A stretch of DNA of 27,420 nucleotides from Bifidobacteriaceae bacterium (lineage in GTDB: Bacteria; Actinomycetota; Actinomycetes; Actinomycetales; WQXJ01): the NCBI GenBank assembly GCA_031265345.1, contig JAISCU010000113.1:1-27420 (forward strand), given 5' to 3'. The position numbers and the translations under genes were made by a program. This document shows, piece by piece, positions 14,094 to 22,305 of this stretch. The notes below the pieces were generated by a model, which saw only the letters and a program-made list of their open reading frames with translations, was not told where the DNA came from and searched no databases. The stretch's first letter is position 1. Each line of letters opens with the position of its first letter.

Positions 14094-17000
14094 CCGGCGG
14101 GCCGGGACCAGCCAAACCAGGCGGGCCAGCGGAAAGCGGAAGGGCGGCATCGTGCAACGGCTGGGTGGCCGGAAAATCCTCCGCTTCTGGCCTATCGCCC
14201 TGCCGCTGGCGCTGGTGGCGGCGGCCATAGTAGACGACGGTTTCCCGGTCAAACAGGTGGACCTCCACGACGCCTCGGTCTGGATCACCAACACCGCCGC
14301 CGGCCAAGGGGCGATCGGCCGGTTCAACGCGCCGATCGCGGAACTGACCGGCGGGGTCCGCAACGAGGTCGCGGCGCTCGACGTGCTGCAGGCCGGCAAC
14401 CAGATCCTGTCCGTGAACCCGACCAGTCTGAGCGGGCTCGACCCGGTGGCGGTCGCCTTGGACACCGCCGTCGGTCTGCCAGCCGACACCATGACCGCTA
14501 TAGGCGGCGGCCAAGTCGCGGTCCTGGCGCCCGCCCATGGCGACCTCTGGGTCAGGCCGTTCGAGCAGATCGCGGCCCTGAGCACGGGCGAGGACGAACC
14601 CGACCTGAGCCTCGGGGCAGGGGCCATGATGGCGGTCGGCCCGGACGGATCGGTGTTCGGCGTCACCGCCTCCGGCCAAGGCCACGTCTTGACACCCGGC
14701 CGCGCTCCCGGCCAGGACCAGGTGACCGAACCACTGCCGGACCTCACCGGTCGGCTCGAACAGGCCACCGTGGTCGGCTCGACGGTCTACGTGCTGGCCG
14801 GGACAACGCTGGCCTGGCCGGGCGGTTCGGTCGACCTCGGCGGACACGGCGACGCCTTCCAACTCCAACAGCCCGGCACTGGCGGAGGCGACGGGGGCGG
14901 CCAGGTCGATGGAGACGGGGGCGGACCCGGCGGCAGCGGGAGTGGCGGCGTGCTGGTGGCCTCGAACCGTCAGCTGCTGCGGGCCGGACCGGACGGCGTC
15001 GAAGTGGTGGCCGAGCCAGGTGGGCAGGAAGGCGGCGGCGGGCAGAGCGGACAGGGCGCGGCGGCCCAACCGGTCGGCATCGGCGGCTGTGTCTACGCGG
15101 CCTGGGCCTCGCCGGAGCAGAACTACGTCAAGACTTGCTCCGGGGGCGAACCGGAAGTGCTCACCCTGGAAGGCGTGAACCAGACCAGCCGCCTGGTCTT
15201 CCGCGTCAACCGTGACGTGGTGGTGCTGAACGACACCGTCGACGGGCGCGTCTGGCAGCCCGACGAGTCGCCCAAAGTGATCGTGCCGAACTGGGACCTG
15301 CTGGACCAGGGCGAGGATGAGGACGACCCGCAAGACGATCAGGACCCCGACTTCGCCGAAGAGCTCGACTGCGACAACCAGGCCGGTTCGCCCACCGCCG
15401 TGGACGATTCCTACGGCATCCGGCCCGGCGCCACGGCGATTCTGCCGGTGCTGGAGAACGATTCGACACCGAGCTGCGGGGCGTTGTCGATCGAGTCGAT
15501 TGTGCAGGTGGCGGAGAGTTTCGGGGAGGCCTTGGTGATTGCTGAGGGGAGGGCCGTCCAATTCACGGCCGCCCCGGACGCCACTGGGACGGCCGAATTC
15601 GAGTACTCCGTGTCCGACGGCTCGGTGGCGGGCGCCCCGGCGACGGGTCATGTCGCGATCGCGATCCAAGCGGAGGGCGTCAACGGCGCCCCGGCGGCCC
15701 TGGCGGACGCGACGGCGACCATCGAGCAAGGCGCCGAGACGACCATCGACGTGGCGCAGAACTTCCGCGACCCCGACCTCGACCCATTGACGCTGGTCGC
15801 GGCCGTCCCCGGTGAGGGCTTGAGCGTCCGGGCCGATCCGTCGGGACGGGTCACCGTCGCGGCCGAGGGTCTGCCGGGCAACCGCACCGTCCAAGTGACC
15901 ATGTCTGACGGCCTGGCCAGCGCGGAGGGACTGATCCGGGTCTCGGTCATGCCCCCGCGCAGCCTCACGCCGCGAATGGCGCCGATCAAAGTCAACGCCT
16001 ACGCCGGGCAGCGGGCCACCATCAACGTGCTCGAATCGGTTCGCACCGGCACCGTCGAGGCGGTCAAATTGGCGGCTGTCCCGGAGGTGGTCGGGTTGGA
16101 CATGACCGCTGATCTGGAGTCCTCGACCATCGAAGTCGCCAGCTCCACGCCGGGGACCTACAACGTGGCGTACACGGTGGTGGCGGGAGCGAAACAAGGC
16201 CAGGGCGTGGCCCGTGTCGATGTGCTGGCCTATCCGACAACGCCGCCCAAGCCGGTGGCGGTCCTGGACGTCGCCTACGCGACGGCCGGGGCCGAGACCA
16301 CTGTCGCGCCGTTGGCCAACGATGTCGCGCCGACCGAATCGGTCAAACTGCTGGGCGCGGTCTGGGCGGCGGACGGCGCCGACGTCTCGGGCCTCAAGCT
16401 GGCCACCGTCCACCACCAAGCCCTTCAGCTCCTGCCGAACCAGGAGATCACCGAGCCGATCACGCTGCACTACAACCTGGTCGTGGACGGACAGGTGGTG
16501 CCCGGCTCGATCCGCCTGCTGGGGGCGGCGCAGGGTCTGGGGCAGCCCCCCACGGTCGAAGACATGACCGTCACTGTGCGCACCGAAGGCGTGGTGTCGG
16601 TGCCGGTCCTGGACCACGCCGTCGATCCGGAGGGCCAACCGCTGAGCGTCGATCCGGAATTGGCCGGCTGCGCGAATGAGGGCGAGGGCCTCGCCTTCGT
16701 GGCCGGGAACCTGGTCCGCTACCAGGCCCCCGCCCAGGCGGTCTCCGTCCAGTGCGTCTTCACCGTGCGCGATCCCGACGGCAACGCCGCCTCCGCCGCG
16801 TTGACCATCAACGCCCGGCCCTCGGCGGGCTTGGACAAGGAGCCCCCGGCGCCGCAGGATCTGTCCGGGCGCGTCATCGCGGGCGAGAAGACCCGCATCG
16901 CGGTGCCGCTGACCGGGATCGACCCGGACGGCGACGGGGTGCTGCTGCAAGGGTTGGCCAGCGCTCCGGAGAAGGGGCGCATCACGGCGGTCGGGGCGGA

Positions 17001-20000
17001 CTTCCTCGAATACGAGGCGTTGCCCGGCGAGGAGGGCACCGACACGTTCACCTATGCGGTCGAGGACTGGGTCGGGTTGCGCTCCACCGCCACGGTCAGG
17101 GTCGGCATTGGGCCGGAATCGTCCGACGAAGTCTCGGTGATGGCGCGCGACGACCAGGTCACGCTGCGTCCGGGCACGGCCTTGAGAGCCGATGTCCTGG
17201 CCAACGACTTGGAGACGAACGGTGCGCCGCTGTCGCTCTGCGGCGAGCCGGTGGTCGGGGACCTCGGGCTCGAAGTCGCCTTCGTGGACCAGGCGATCGA
17301 CTTGGCCGCGCCCGCCGAGCCAGGCGCCTACGCGATCGGCTACACCGCTTGCAACGAGTTCGGCCAGGAATCGAGCGCCGCCCTGAGCGTGATAGTCGAT
17401 CCGGAGGCCCCGATACTGGCGCCGGTCGCCAAAGACTCGGTCGTCTCGCCGAAGGAGACGCGGAACAAGAGCGCGGTCACGGTCGAAGTGTTGGAGAAGG
17501 TGTCGAACCCATCCGGTCCGCTGTCCGACCTCGCCGTCGAACTGCTGGACGCGGACTTGGACGCTGACCTGGGCGCGGGCTCGGGCGCGGGTCCAGGCGC
17601 TGGCTCGGACGTGGCCAGCGTGACCGCCGATTCCTCGATCCGAGTCAACCTGGGCGACGAGCCCAGGACCCTGGCTTTCCGGGTCACCAACGTGGCGCCC
17701 GAAGCGGAAGGCGTCCACTCCTATGCCTTCGTCTACGTGCCTCGGGAAGGGACTTTCCCGCCGGTGCTGCGCCCCCGCGCGGACGGTTTGGAGGTGCGCG
17801 CGGGCGTGCCCCAAACCATCGAGCTGGCCTCGATTGTCCAAGTCGGTCCCGGCAAGGAGCCGTGGCTGATCAACCCCGACTCGATCAGCGCCACCAAATC
17901 GGACGGTTCTGCCCTGCACAAGGACGATTCCCAGACCTTGGTCTACACAGCCCGGCCGGACTACGCCGGTCCCGCCTCGATCACCTTCGAGGTGACCGAC
18001 GGCGAGACGCCGACCGACCCGAACGGCATCCGCTCGACTCTGACCCTGCTGGTCAACGTGGTGGGACAGGACCAGCAGCCGCCAAAGCTGAAAACGGCGA
18101 TCCTGCGCTGCGCTCTGGACGAAGAGGCCGCCACAGTGGACCTGGCGCCGCTCGCCTCGGTTCCCGGAGTGCCGAACCCCCAGGGTCTGACCTTTGAGCG
18201 GGCCTCCGCCAGTCCCGAGGGTTTCGACGTCTCCCTGGAAGGTTCGGTGCTCCGGGCCCAAGCTGTCAAGGGCGCCGAAGTGGGCCTGGGCGCCTCGATC
18301 GCGATCAACGTCTCCTACCTCGGCGTGACCGGCCAGGGAAGCGTCAATCTGCAGGTGGTGGCCTCGCGCCGACCCCTGCTGGTGTTGGCCCAGATGCCGC
18401 CTCAGCGATCGACCGGCGAACCGGTCAGCGTCGACGTCCTGGCCGGCGCCGCCAACCCGGTGCCGAACCTGGGGCCGCTAAGCGTGGTCACGGGCGCGGG
18501 CGGACCGGCCGTGATGCCGGACACGGCGGCGGAGGTGTCAACCGACGGCTCGGTCATTACCGTGACGCCCCGAGCCGGGTTCAGCGGCACCGCGCGGGTC
18601 GTCTACAGCGCCAATGACGCGCTCGACTTGCCGGAGCGGATCGCCCGCGGGAGCTTCGACCTGGTGGTCGTGGGCCTGCCCGAACCGCCGGGGCGCCCGC
18701 GGGCGATCGGCACCGTGTTCGACGGCAAGGTCGACCTGCAATGGGACACGCCTCGATCCAACAACGCCGACATCGACCATTACCTGGTCGAATGGAGCGG
18801 CGGCCGCCAACAGTGCGCGGCTTCGCCCTGCACCATAGTCGACCTGCCGATGGGCGTGCGCTACACCTTCTTGGTCAAAGCCCATAACGAGGTCGGCTAT
18901 TCGCAGCCCAGCGAAGTGTCGGTGCCGGTGCTGGTCGACGTCCCGCCAGCCGCGCCGCCGTCTCTGAGCGTCGAAGTCTCCGACCGCCAAGCGGTCCTCC
19001 AATGGACCCAAGCGGCCAGCCAAGGCTCGCCGGTGACCAGCTACAGCCTTCAGATCGCCACCGACGCGGGCCAGATCGACACCATCACCGTGGCCGGGAG
19101 CGCGCTCAGCCACGCCCTGAGCGATCTGGTCAACGGGCGCACCTACACGGCCCGTCTGCAGGCCCACAACACTTCCGACAGCCCCGGTCCCTGGAGCGAT
19201 TCGGTCTCCTTCGTGCCGTTCGGGCCGCCCGGCGCGCCCGGACTCGAATTGGTCCACGCAGCCGGCGCGGGCAGTGTCGCCGTCAGCTGGACGGCGGGGG
19301 TGGCGAACGGATCGGACGCCGTCGCCACCACGGTTGTCCTGGAGGACACCACGGGCGGGGCGTCCACCACCTTGGCCGAGGACGACACCCGCGGCTCGGG
19401 GAGTTCCGAAGCGGCGGCCGCGGCCGGTCACACCTATCGGGTGCGTGCCACCAGCTCCGCCTCCGGCCAGGCCGGTCCGGAGCAGTCGGCCACTTTGACC
19501 ATGTGGGACGCGCCCGATCAGCCGACCATCGAAAGAGTCCCCGACGGCCAGCGGCAGACCTCCGTCGATTCCGGGAACGTCGAATTGAAGTGGGGCGGCG
19601 GTTCCCCCGGCTGGCTCGGGTCCACTGACTACGGGCTCGCCTACCGGGTGACGGTGGCCAACGCCGCGGCGCCCGGCACGGTTCTGATGGAACGGACCAG
19701 CTCGGAGCCCGCGGCCCAGGCCTTCGGGTTGGACGCTCCCGGGACCTATCAGGCCCAGGTGACGGCGTGCTTGACCGGTCTGCCGGGCGGCGCCGGCGCC
19801 TCGGACGCCAATTCGTGCGCCTCGAAGTCGATCTCGTTCGTCCTGGAGGCCCCGCCGGAGCCGCCGGCGCCGCCGACCCCGCCGGTCGAACCGACGCCGG
19901 ACCCGACGCCGGATCCCCCTGGCGAAGGCGATCCGCCGCAGTCCTCGGCCGGGCTGTCCGCGCGCGCGGGTGCCTGGGTAGTGGAGCGCGGCGCCCCACC

Positions 20001-20082
20001 AGGGCTCGCATCGCCGTGGTGGTACCGGCCGGAACGGCGCGATTTCTGGCCAGATTTCAGATTGAAAGGACTATTGCGGTGA
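14086..20082 (+). CDS. Giant membrane-tethered Ig-like / fibronectin type III surface protein
   Basis: 1998 residues. A basic start and one membrane helix (about 31-49) give an N-in, C-out anchor. Residues about 60-400 look like a beta-propeller-like module interrupted by Gly-rich loops (266-290). An Asp/Glu-rich linker (405-430) follows. Residues about 438-1530 hold roughly ten to twelve cadherin/Ig-like repeats with motifs such as VDDSYGIRPGATAILPVLEND and DVLANDLETNG. Four Fn3-like domains come next (about 1531-1622, 1623-1712, 1713-1807, 1808-1922), the first with a clear core (GKVDLQW, GVRYTFLVKAHNEVG). A Pro-rich stretch and an aromatic, basic end (SPWWYRPERRDFWPDF) finish it; there is no LPXTG sorting motif. 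GAGG lies seven bases before the ATG. In Bifidobacterium an Fn3 protein with the same neighbours (MoxR, DUF58, transglutaminase) forms the PFNA cluster. An adhesin or cell-envelope scaffold linked to the ESX complex is the likely role. Confidence 0.9.
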   Translation: MSNRRAGTSQTRRASGKRKGGIVQRLGGRKILRFWPIALPLALVAAAIVDDGFPVKQVDLHDASVWITNTAAGQGAIGRFNAPIAELTGGVRNEVAALDVLQAGNQILSVNPTSLSGLDPVAVALDTAVGLPADTMTAIGGGQVAVLAPAHGDLWVRPFEQIAALSTGEDEPDLSLGAGAMMAVGPDGSVFGVTASGQGHVLTPGRAPGQDQVTEPLPDLTGRLEQATVVGSTVYVLAGTTLAWPGGSVDLGGHGDAFQLQQPGTGGGDGGGQVDGDGGGPGGSGSGGVLVASNRQLLRAGPDGVEVVAEPGGQEGGGGQSGQGAAAQPVGIGGCVYAAWASPEQNYVKTCSGGEPEVLTLEGVNQTSRLVFRVNRDVVVLNDTVDGRVWQPDESPKVIVPNWDLLDQGEDEDDPQDDQDPDFAEELDCDNQAGSPTAVDDSYGIRPGATAILPVLENDSTPSCGALSIESIVQVAESFGEALVIAEGRAVQFTAAPDATGTAEFEYSVSDGSVAGAPATGHVAIAIQAEGVNGAPAALADATATIEQGAETTIDVAQNFRDPDLDPLTLVAAVPGEGLSVRADPSGRVTVAAEGLPGNRTVQVTMSDGLASAEGLIRVSVMPPRSLTPRMAPIKVNAYAGQRATINVLESVRTGTVEAVKLAAVPEVVGLDMTADLESSTIEVASSTPGTYNVAYTVVAGAKQGQGVARVDVLAYPTTPPKPVAVLDVAYATAGAETTVAPLANDVAPTESVKLLGAVWAADGADVSGLKLATVHHQALQLLPNQEITEPITLHYNLVVDGQVVPGSIRLLGAAQGLGQPPTVEDMTVTVRTEGVVSVPVLDHAVDPEGQPLSVDPELAGCANEGEGLAFVAGNLVRYQAPAQAVSVQCVFTVRDPDGNAASAALTINARPSAGLDKEPPAPQDLSGRVIAGEKTRIAVPLTGIDPDGDGVLLQGLASAPEKGRITAVGADFLEYEALPGEEGTDTFTYAVEDWVGLRSTATVRVGIGPESSDEVSVMARDDQVTLRPGTALRADVLANDLETNGAPLSLCGEPVVGDLGLEVAFVDQAIDLAAPAEPGAYAIGYTACNEFGQESSAALSVIVDPEAPILAPVAKDSVVSPKETRNKSAVTVEVLEKVSNPSGPLSDLAVELLDADLDADLGAGSGAGPGAGSDVASVTADSSIRVNLGDEPRTLAFRVTNVAPEAEGVHSYAFVYVPREGTFPPVLRPRADGLEVRAGVPQTIELASIVQVGPGKEPWLINPDSISATKSDGSALHKDDSQTLVYTARPDYAGPASITFEVTDGETPTDPNGIRSTLTLLVNVVGQDQQPPKLKTAILRCALDEEAATVDLAPLASVPGVPNPQGLTFERASASPEGFDVSLEGSVLRAQAVKGAEVGLGASIAINVSYLGVTGQGSVNLQVVASRRPLLVLAQMPPQRSTGEPVSVDVLAGAANPVPNLGPLSVVTGAGGPAVMPDTAAEVSTDGSVITVTPRAGFSGTARVVYSANDALDLPERIARGSFDLVVVGLPEPPGRPRAIGTVFDGKVDLQWDTPRSNNADIDHYLVEWSGGRQQCAASPCTIVDLPMGVRYTFLVKAHNEVGYSQPSEVSVPVLVDVPPAAPPSLSVEVSDRQAVLQWTQAASQGSPVTSYSLQIATDAGQIDTITVAGSALSHALSDLVNGRTYTARLQAHNTSDSPGPWSDSVSFVPFGPPGAPGLELVHAAGAGSVAVSWTAGVANGSDAVATTVVLEDTTGGASTTLAEDDTRGSGSSEAAAAAGHTYRVRATSSASGQAGPEQSATLTMWDAPDQPTIERVPDGQRQTSVDSGNVELKWGGGSPGWLGSTDYGLAYRVTVANAAAPGTVLMERTSSEPAAQAFGLDAPGTYQAQVTACLTGLPGGAGASDANSCASKSISFVLEAPPEPPAPPTPPVEPTPDPTPDPPGEGDPPQSSAGLSARAGAWVVERGAPPGLASPWWYRPERRDFWPDFRLKGLLR

Positions 20083-21047
20083 TCCCATCCCAAGTAGGCG
20101 CGTTCACGGCGGCTTTCCGGGCTTTGTCCGATGCCGTCGGCACAGTCATCCTGGGACGGCCGCAGGCCATTCGCCTGGTCGCGGTCGCCCTGCTGGCTCG
20201 CGGCCATGTGCTCCTCGAGGACGCGCCCGGGACCGGCAAGACCCAGCTCGCCAGATCGATCTCCGCCGTGGTCTCCGGTGTCCACAACCGGATCCAGTTC
20301 ACGCCCGACCTGCTGCCGTCCGACCTGCTGGGCGTCAACGCCTACGATCCGCGCGACGCTAGTTTCCAGTTCCGTCCCGGCCCGGTGTTCTGCAACATCC
20401 TCTTGGCGGACGAGATCAACCGGGCCTCCCCGAAGACCCAGTCGGCTTTGCTGCAAGTCATGGAGGAGGGGCGGGTCACCATCGACGGCGAGACCCGGCC
20501 AGTGCCGGCGCCGTTCTTGGTGATCGCCACCCAGAACCAGCATGAGAAGCAACTCGGCGGCGTCTACGAGCTGCCAGCCGCCCAAATGGATCGCTTCTTG
20601 ATCAAGACCTCGATCGGCTATCCCGGCCATGAGGCGGCCATGGCCATCCTCGAGCAATCCGGCGAGATGGACCGCTCGGCCCGGTTGGCGCCCTTGATGA
20701 CGACCGATCAGATCAGCGAGCTGGCCGAGGCGGCCGCCACCGTGGCGGTCGACAAGTCCGTGATCGACTACGCGCTGCGCCTGTGCGAGCTGACTCGCGA
20801 AGACCCCAAGCTGGCCGTCGGCGTGTCCGTCCGAGGCACCTTGGCCCTGGTCCGCGCCGCCAAAGTGTGGGCGCTCAGCGCGGGGCGCCCGTTCGTCATC
20901 CCCGACGACATCAAGCAGCTGGTCAAGCCCGTTCTTGCGCACCGGGTCATCCTGGAACAGGACGAGGCCTTCGGGGACACCACGGCTGAACAAGTCTTGG
21001 CGGACATCCTCGAGCGGACCGCTCCTCCGGCGGACCGTGGCGCCTAG
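20079..21047 (+). CDS. MoxR-family AAA+ ATPase
   Basis: 322 residues. The GTG at 20079 overlaps the stop of the Ig/Fn3 gene (GTGA), and AAAGGA lies eight bases upstream; the longer open frame upstream is inside the fn3 gene and is discarded. Walker A is APGTGKT (K54), Walker B is LLADEINR (D111, E112), sensor 1 is VIATQN, and the C-terminal lid (VSVRGTLALVRAAKVWAL) is typical of MoxR. MoxR proteins work as chaperone-like ATPases, usually with VWA or DUF58 partners; a DUF58 gene follows directly. Here it may help assemble or activate the giant surface protein or the membrane complex (inference). Confidence 0.95.
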   Translation: MIPSQVGAFTAAFRALSDAVGTVILGRPQAIRLVAVALLARGHVLLEDAPGTGKTQLARSISAVVSGVHNRIQFTPDLLPSDLLGVNAYDPRDASFQFRPGPVFCNILLADEINRASPKTQSALLQVMEEGRVTIDGETRPVPAPFLVIATQNQHEKQLGGVYELPAAQMDRFLIKTSIGYPGHEAAMAILEQSGEMDRSARLAPLMTTDQISELAEAAATVAVDKSVIDYALRLCELTREDPKLAVGVSVRGTLALVRAAKVWALSAGRPFVIPDDIKQLVKPVLAHRVILEQDEAFGDTTAEQVLADILERTAPPADRGA

Positions 21048-21066
21048 CCGGAGCCGGAAGCCGATC

Positions 21067-22305
21067 ATGGAGGCGCGGGCAAAGGCACCGCCGAGGGCGT
21101 TTGGGAGAGCGCTGGGGAGAGCGCTTGGCGGAACCTTCTGGGGGACGCTCCGCGGCGCCGTCAGCCCCTTCGGTTGGACAGTCCTGATCCTGGCCGGCGT
21201 GCTGGGCGTCTTGGGCTGGTGGTTCGACTGGCCCGAACTGCTGATCCCGGCGGCCGGGCTGGGCGCCGCTTTCCTGGTCGGAGTGGTGGCTTGTCTGGGC
21301 GAGTCGAGTTTCCGGGTGACGATCCATCTGAGCCGCGACCGCGTCACCGTTGGCCAGCCGGCCGAGGGCTTGGTCCGGGTGGTCAACGAGCGCCGGCGCC
21401 GGAGTCTGCCCGCCGCGCTCGAACTGCCGGTCGGGAACCGCCGTCCAGTTTGGACCGTGCCGTCGCTTCGGGGCGGCGGGGTGTTCGAGCGGCGGTTCGA
21501 GGTCGACACCAGTCGGCGGGCGCTGGTCGAGGTGGGGCCGGCGCGGTCCGTCAGAGGTGATCCGTTGGGCTTGGTGACGCGGTCGGCCCGGTGGTGCGAT
21601 CCGGTCGGGCTGTACGTGCGACCGGCCACCGTGCCGCCACGCAACATGGGCGCCGGCCTGTTGCGGGATCTGGAGGGACAGGCTACCCGCGACCGAGCCG
21701 ATTCCGACCTGTCCTTCCACACCGTGCGCGAGTACCGGGCCGGCGACGACAGACGGCACATCGCCTGGAAGCCAACCGCCAGACTGGGGTCTCTGATGGT
21801 CCGCGAGTTCGAGGACACCCGCCTGACCCAACTGGGCCTGGCCCTGGCGACCGATCTTGAATCCTACAGCCGCTGGCGGGACTTCGAGTTGGCGGTCAGC
21901 GTGCTGGCCTCGCTCGGGCTGTTCGGCCTGCAGGCCGGATTCGAGGTTCGCGCGTTGGCCGGGGCCGCCGAACTGCGGGCCGGGCGCAAGCAGACCATGC
22001 TGGACGACTGCTGCCCTTTGGAGGCCTCGACCAGTGGTTGGACCGCCCCCAAGATGGTGGCGCGGCTGGCCCAGAGGATGCCCGCCGCCACTTTGACCGC
22101 CGTGATCGCCGGGCGCGAGGCTGACTCAGCCGCCGTCCGGGCTGCCGCGCGTTCGCGGCCGACGGGCGCCCGCAGCCTGATCGTCACGGCGAGCGACGGC
22201 GCGCCCGGCCAGGCCCGAGCGCTGGGCGCCTTGTCTGCGGTGACGATCGGGCGGCTGGAGGACCTCCCGCGTCTGCTGGCGGCGGCGGTGAGTCATGGCG
22301 GCTAA
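21067..22305 (+). CDS. DUF58 domain membrane protein
   Basis: 412 residues from ATG 21067, which has GGAAG six bases upstream; an in-frame GTG at 21037, overlapping the moxR stop, would add ten residues and cannot be excluded. Two membrane helices (about 37-51 and 57-77) are followed by a beta-rich domain and the DUF58 signature TVREYRAGDDRRHIAWKPTA (219-238). A VWA-like fold makes up the rest. The common signature reads IHW where this protein reads IAW. DUF58 proteins are typical partners of MoxR ATPases. The gene overlaps the next one by eleven bases. Its role in the cell envelope is presumed from context. Confidence 0.92.
   Translation: MEARAKAPPRAFGRALGRALGGTFWGTLRGAVSPFGWTVLILAGVLGVLGWWFDWPELLIPAAGLGAAFLVGVVACLGESSFRVTIHLSRDRVTVGQPAEGLVRVVNERRRRSLPAALELPVGNRRPVWTVPSLRGGGVFERRFEVDTSRRALVEVGPARSVRGDPLGLVTRSARWCDPVGLYVRPATVPPRNMGAGLLRDLEGQATRDRADSDLSFHTVREYRAGDDRRHIAWKPTARLGSLMVREFEDTRLTQLGLALATDLESYSRWRDFELAVSVLASLGLFGLQAGFEVRALAGAAELRAGRKQTMLDDCCPLEASTSGWTAPKMVARLAQRMPAATLTAVIAGREADSAAVRAAARSRPTGARSLIVTASDGAPGQARALGALSAVTIGRLEDLPRLLAAAVSHGG

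Noticed and set aside
14023..18261. A 1412-codon open frame on the minus strand opposite the giant Ig/Fn3 gene
   Set aside because: Its composition (Arg/Gly/His/Gln-rich, no domains) is that of a shadow of a high-GC gene; the plus strand has recognisable Ig-like repeats and coupled starts.
19767..20078. N-terminal extension of MoxR into the fn3 gene
   Set aside because: The GTG at 20079 with AAAGGA and a GTGA overlap is the normal coupled start; the extension is an out-of-frame reading of the Fn3/Pro-rich region.
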